Assembly (NCBI GenBank): GCA_018287875.1
Contig: JAGVVL010000013.1
Location: 620,001 to 684,000, forward strand
DNA length: 64,000 nucleotides
Source: Nigrospora sphaerica
Taxonomy: Eukaryota; Ascomycota; Sordariomycetes; Amphisphaeriales; Apiosporaceae
Direction of reading: 5' to 3'
In this document: piece after piece, positions 64,000 to 64,000 of the stretch
Layout of the letters: each line of letters opens with the position of its first letter
Numbering within the stretch: the stretch's first letter is position 1
Program-made: the position numbers and the translations under genes
The notes under the pieces: generated by a model
The model's database searches: none
What the model saw: only the letters and a program-made list of their open reading frames with translations
What the model was told of the DNA's origin: nothing

Positions 64000-64000
64000 G

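Noticed and set aside
1..64000. Starship-type giant transposon
   Set aside because: No tyrosine-recombinase captain gene or typical cargo order was seen; nesting of ordinary elements explains the structure.
1..64000. CRISPR array, bacterial operons or prophage
   Set aside because: Introns, LTR/LINE/pogo elements and RIP-like mutation mark the sequence as fungal; no spaced direct-repeat array was seen.

Overview
The window looks like a piece of the genome of a filamentous ascomycete (Pezizomycotina). Three things point there: introns of about 46-60 bp with GTAAG/GTATGT donors; host gene types such as a PQ-loop membrane protein, an arrestin-fold protein and a small secreted Cys-rich protein; and repeats whose coding frames are broken mainly by TAA/TAG codons of the kind made by CpA-to-TpA change (the RIP signature). 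I cannot name the species.

Layout. Positions 1-35838 are one transposon nest. The outermost layer is a decayed pogo/Fot1-type DNA transposon (right end at 35838). Gypsy element D (minus strand) sits in it. D is split by LTR element B (plus strand, 3566-31427). B holds the nearly intact, related element A (minus strand, 4219-12112) in its leader and a second pogo-type transposon (17679-25330) in its integrase gene. That transposon holds a full-length LINE (18522-24231, minus strand). On the left, D also carries the 5' end of another A-like element (LTR 2805-3105), itself cut by a different LINE (1-2504). Target-site duplications fix most of these junctions.

Positions 35839-47879 look like single-copy DNA with few genes: a tail-anchored or GPI-like Ala/Ser-rich protein (37152-37583, minus), a spliced arrestin-like gene (40033-41362, plus), remains of a 7TM receptor gene (about 42040-42440), a small secreted Cys-rich protein (44631-44927, minus) and a broken PD-(D/E)XK nuclease-like gene (about 47040-47555, minus).

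Positions 47880-61450 are a second nest. A third pogo-type transposon has clear 49-50 bp inverted repeats. Inside it are a full-length LINE of the same family as the one at 18.5-24.2 kb (48492-54179, plus, 18-bp target duplication) and a 6-kb chromodomain Gypsy element C (55257-61256, minus, 216-bp LTRs, 5-bp target duplication). The right end returns to host DNA with a three-exon PQ-loop gene (61719-62661, minus) and the 3' part of a conserved-looking gene of unknown function (63010 to window end, minus).

The most unusual signals are: a 45-nt tRNA-Asn(GUU) 3' half ending in CCA at the primer-binding sites of A, the A-like element and B; a 10-nt LTR/PBS inverted match in element C that would allow Tf1-like self-priming; a 4.6-kb cargo between pol and the 3' LTR of element B; and repeated TGATCAAG motifs through the A/B family.
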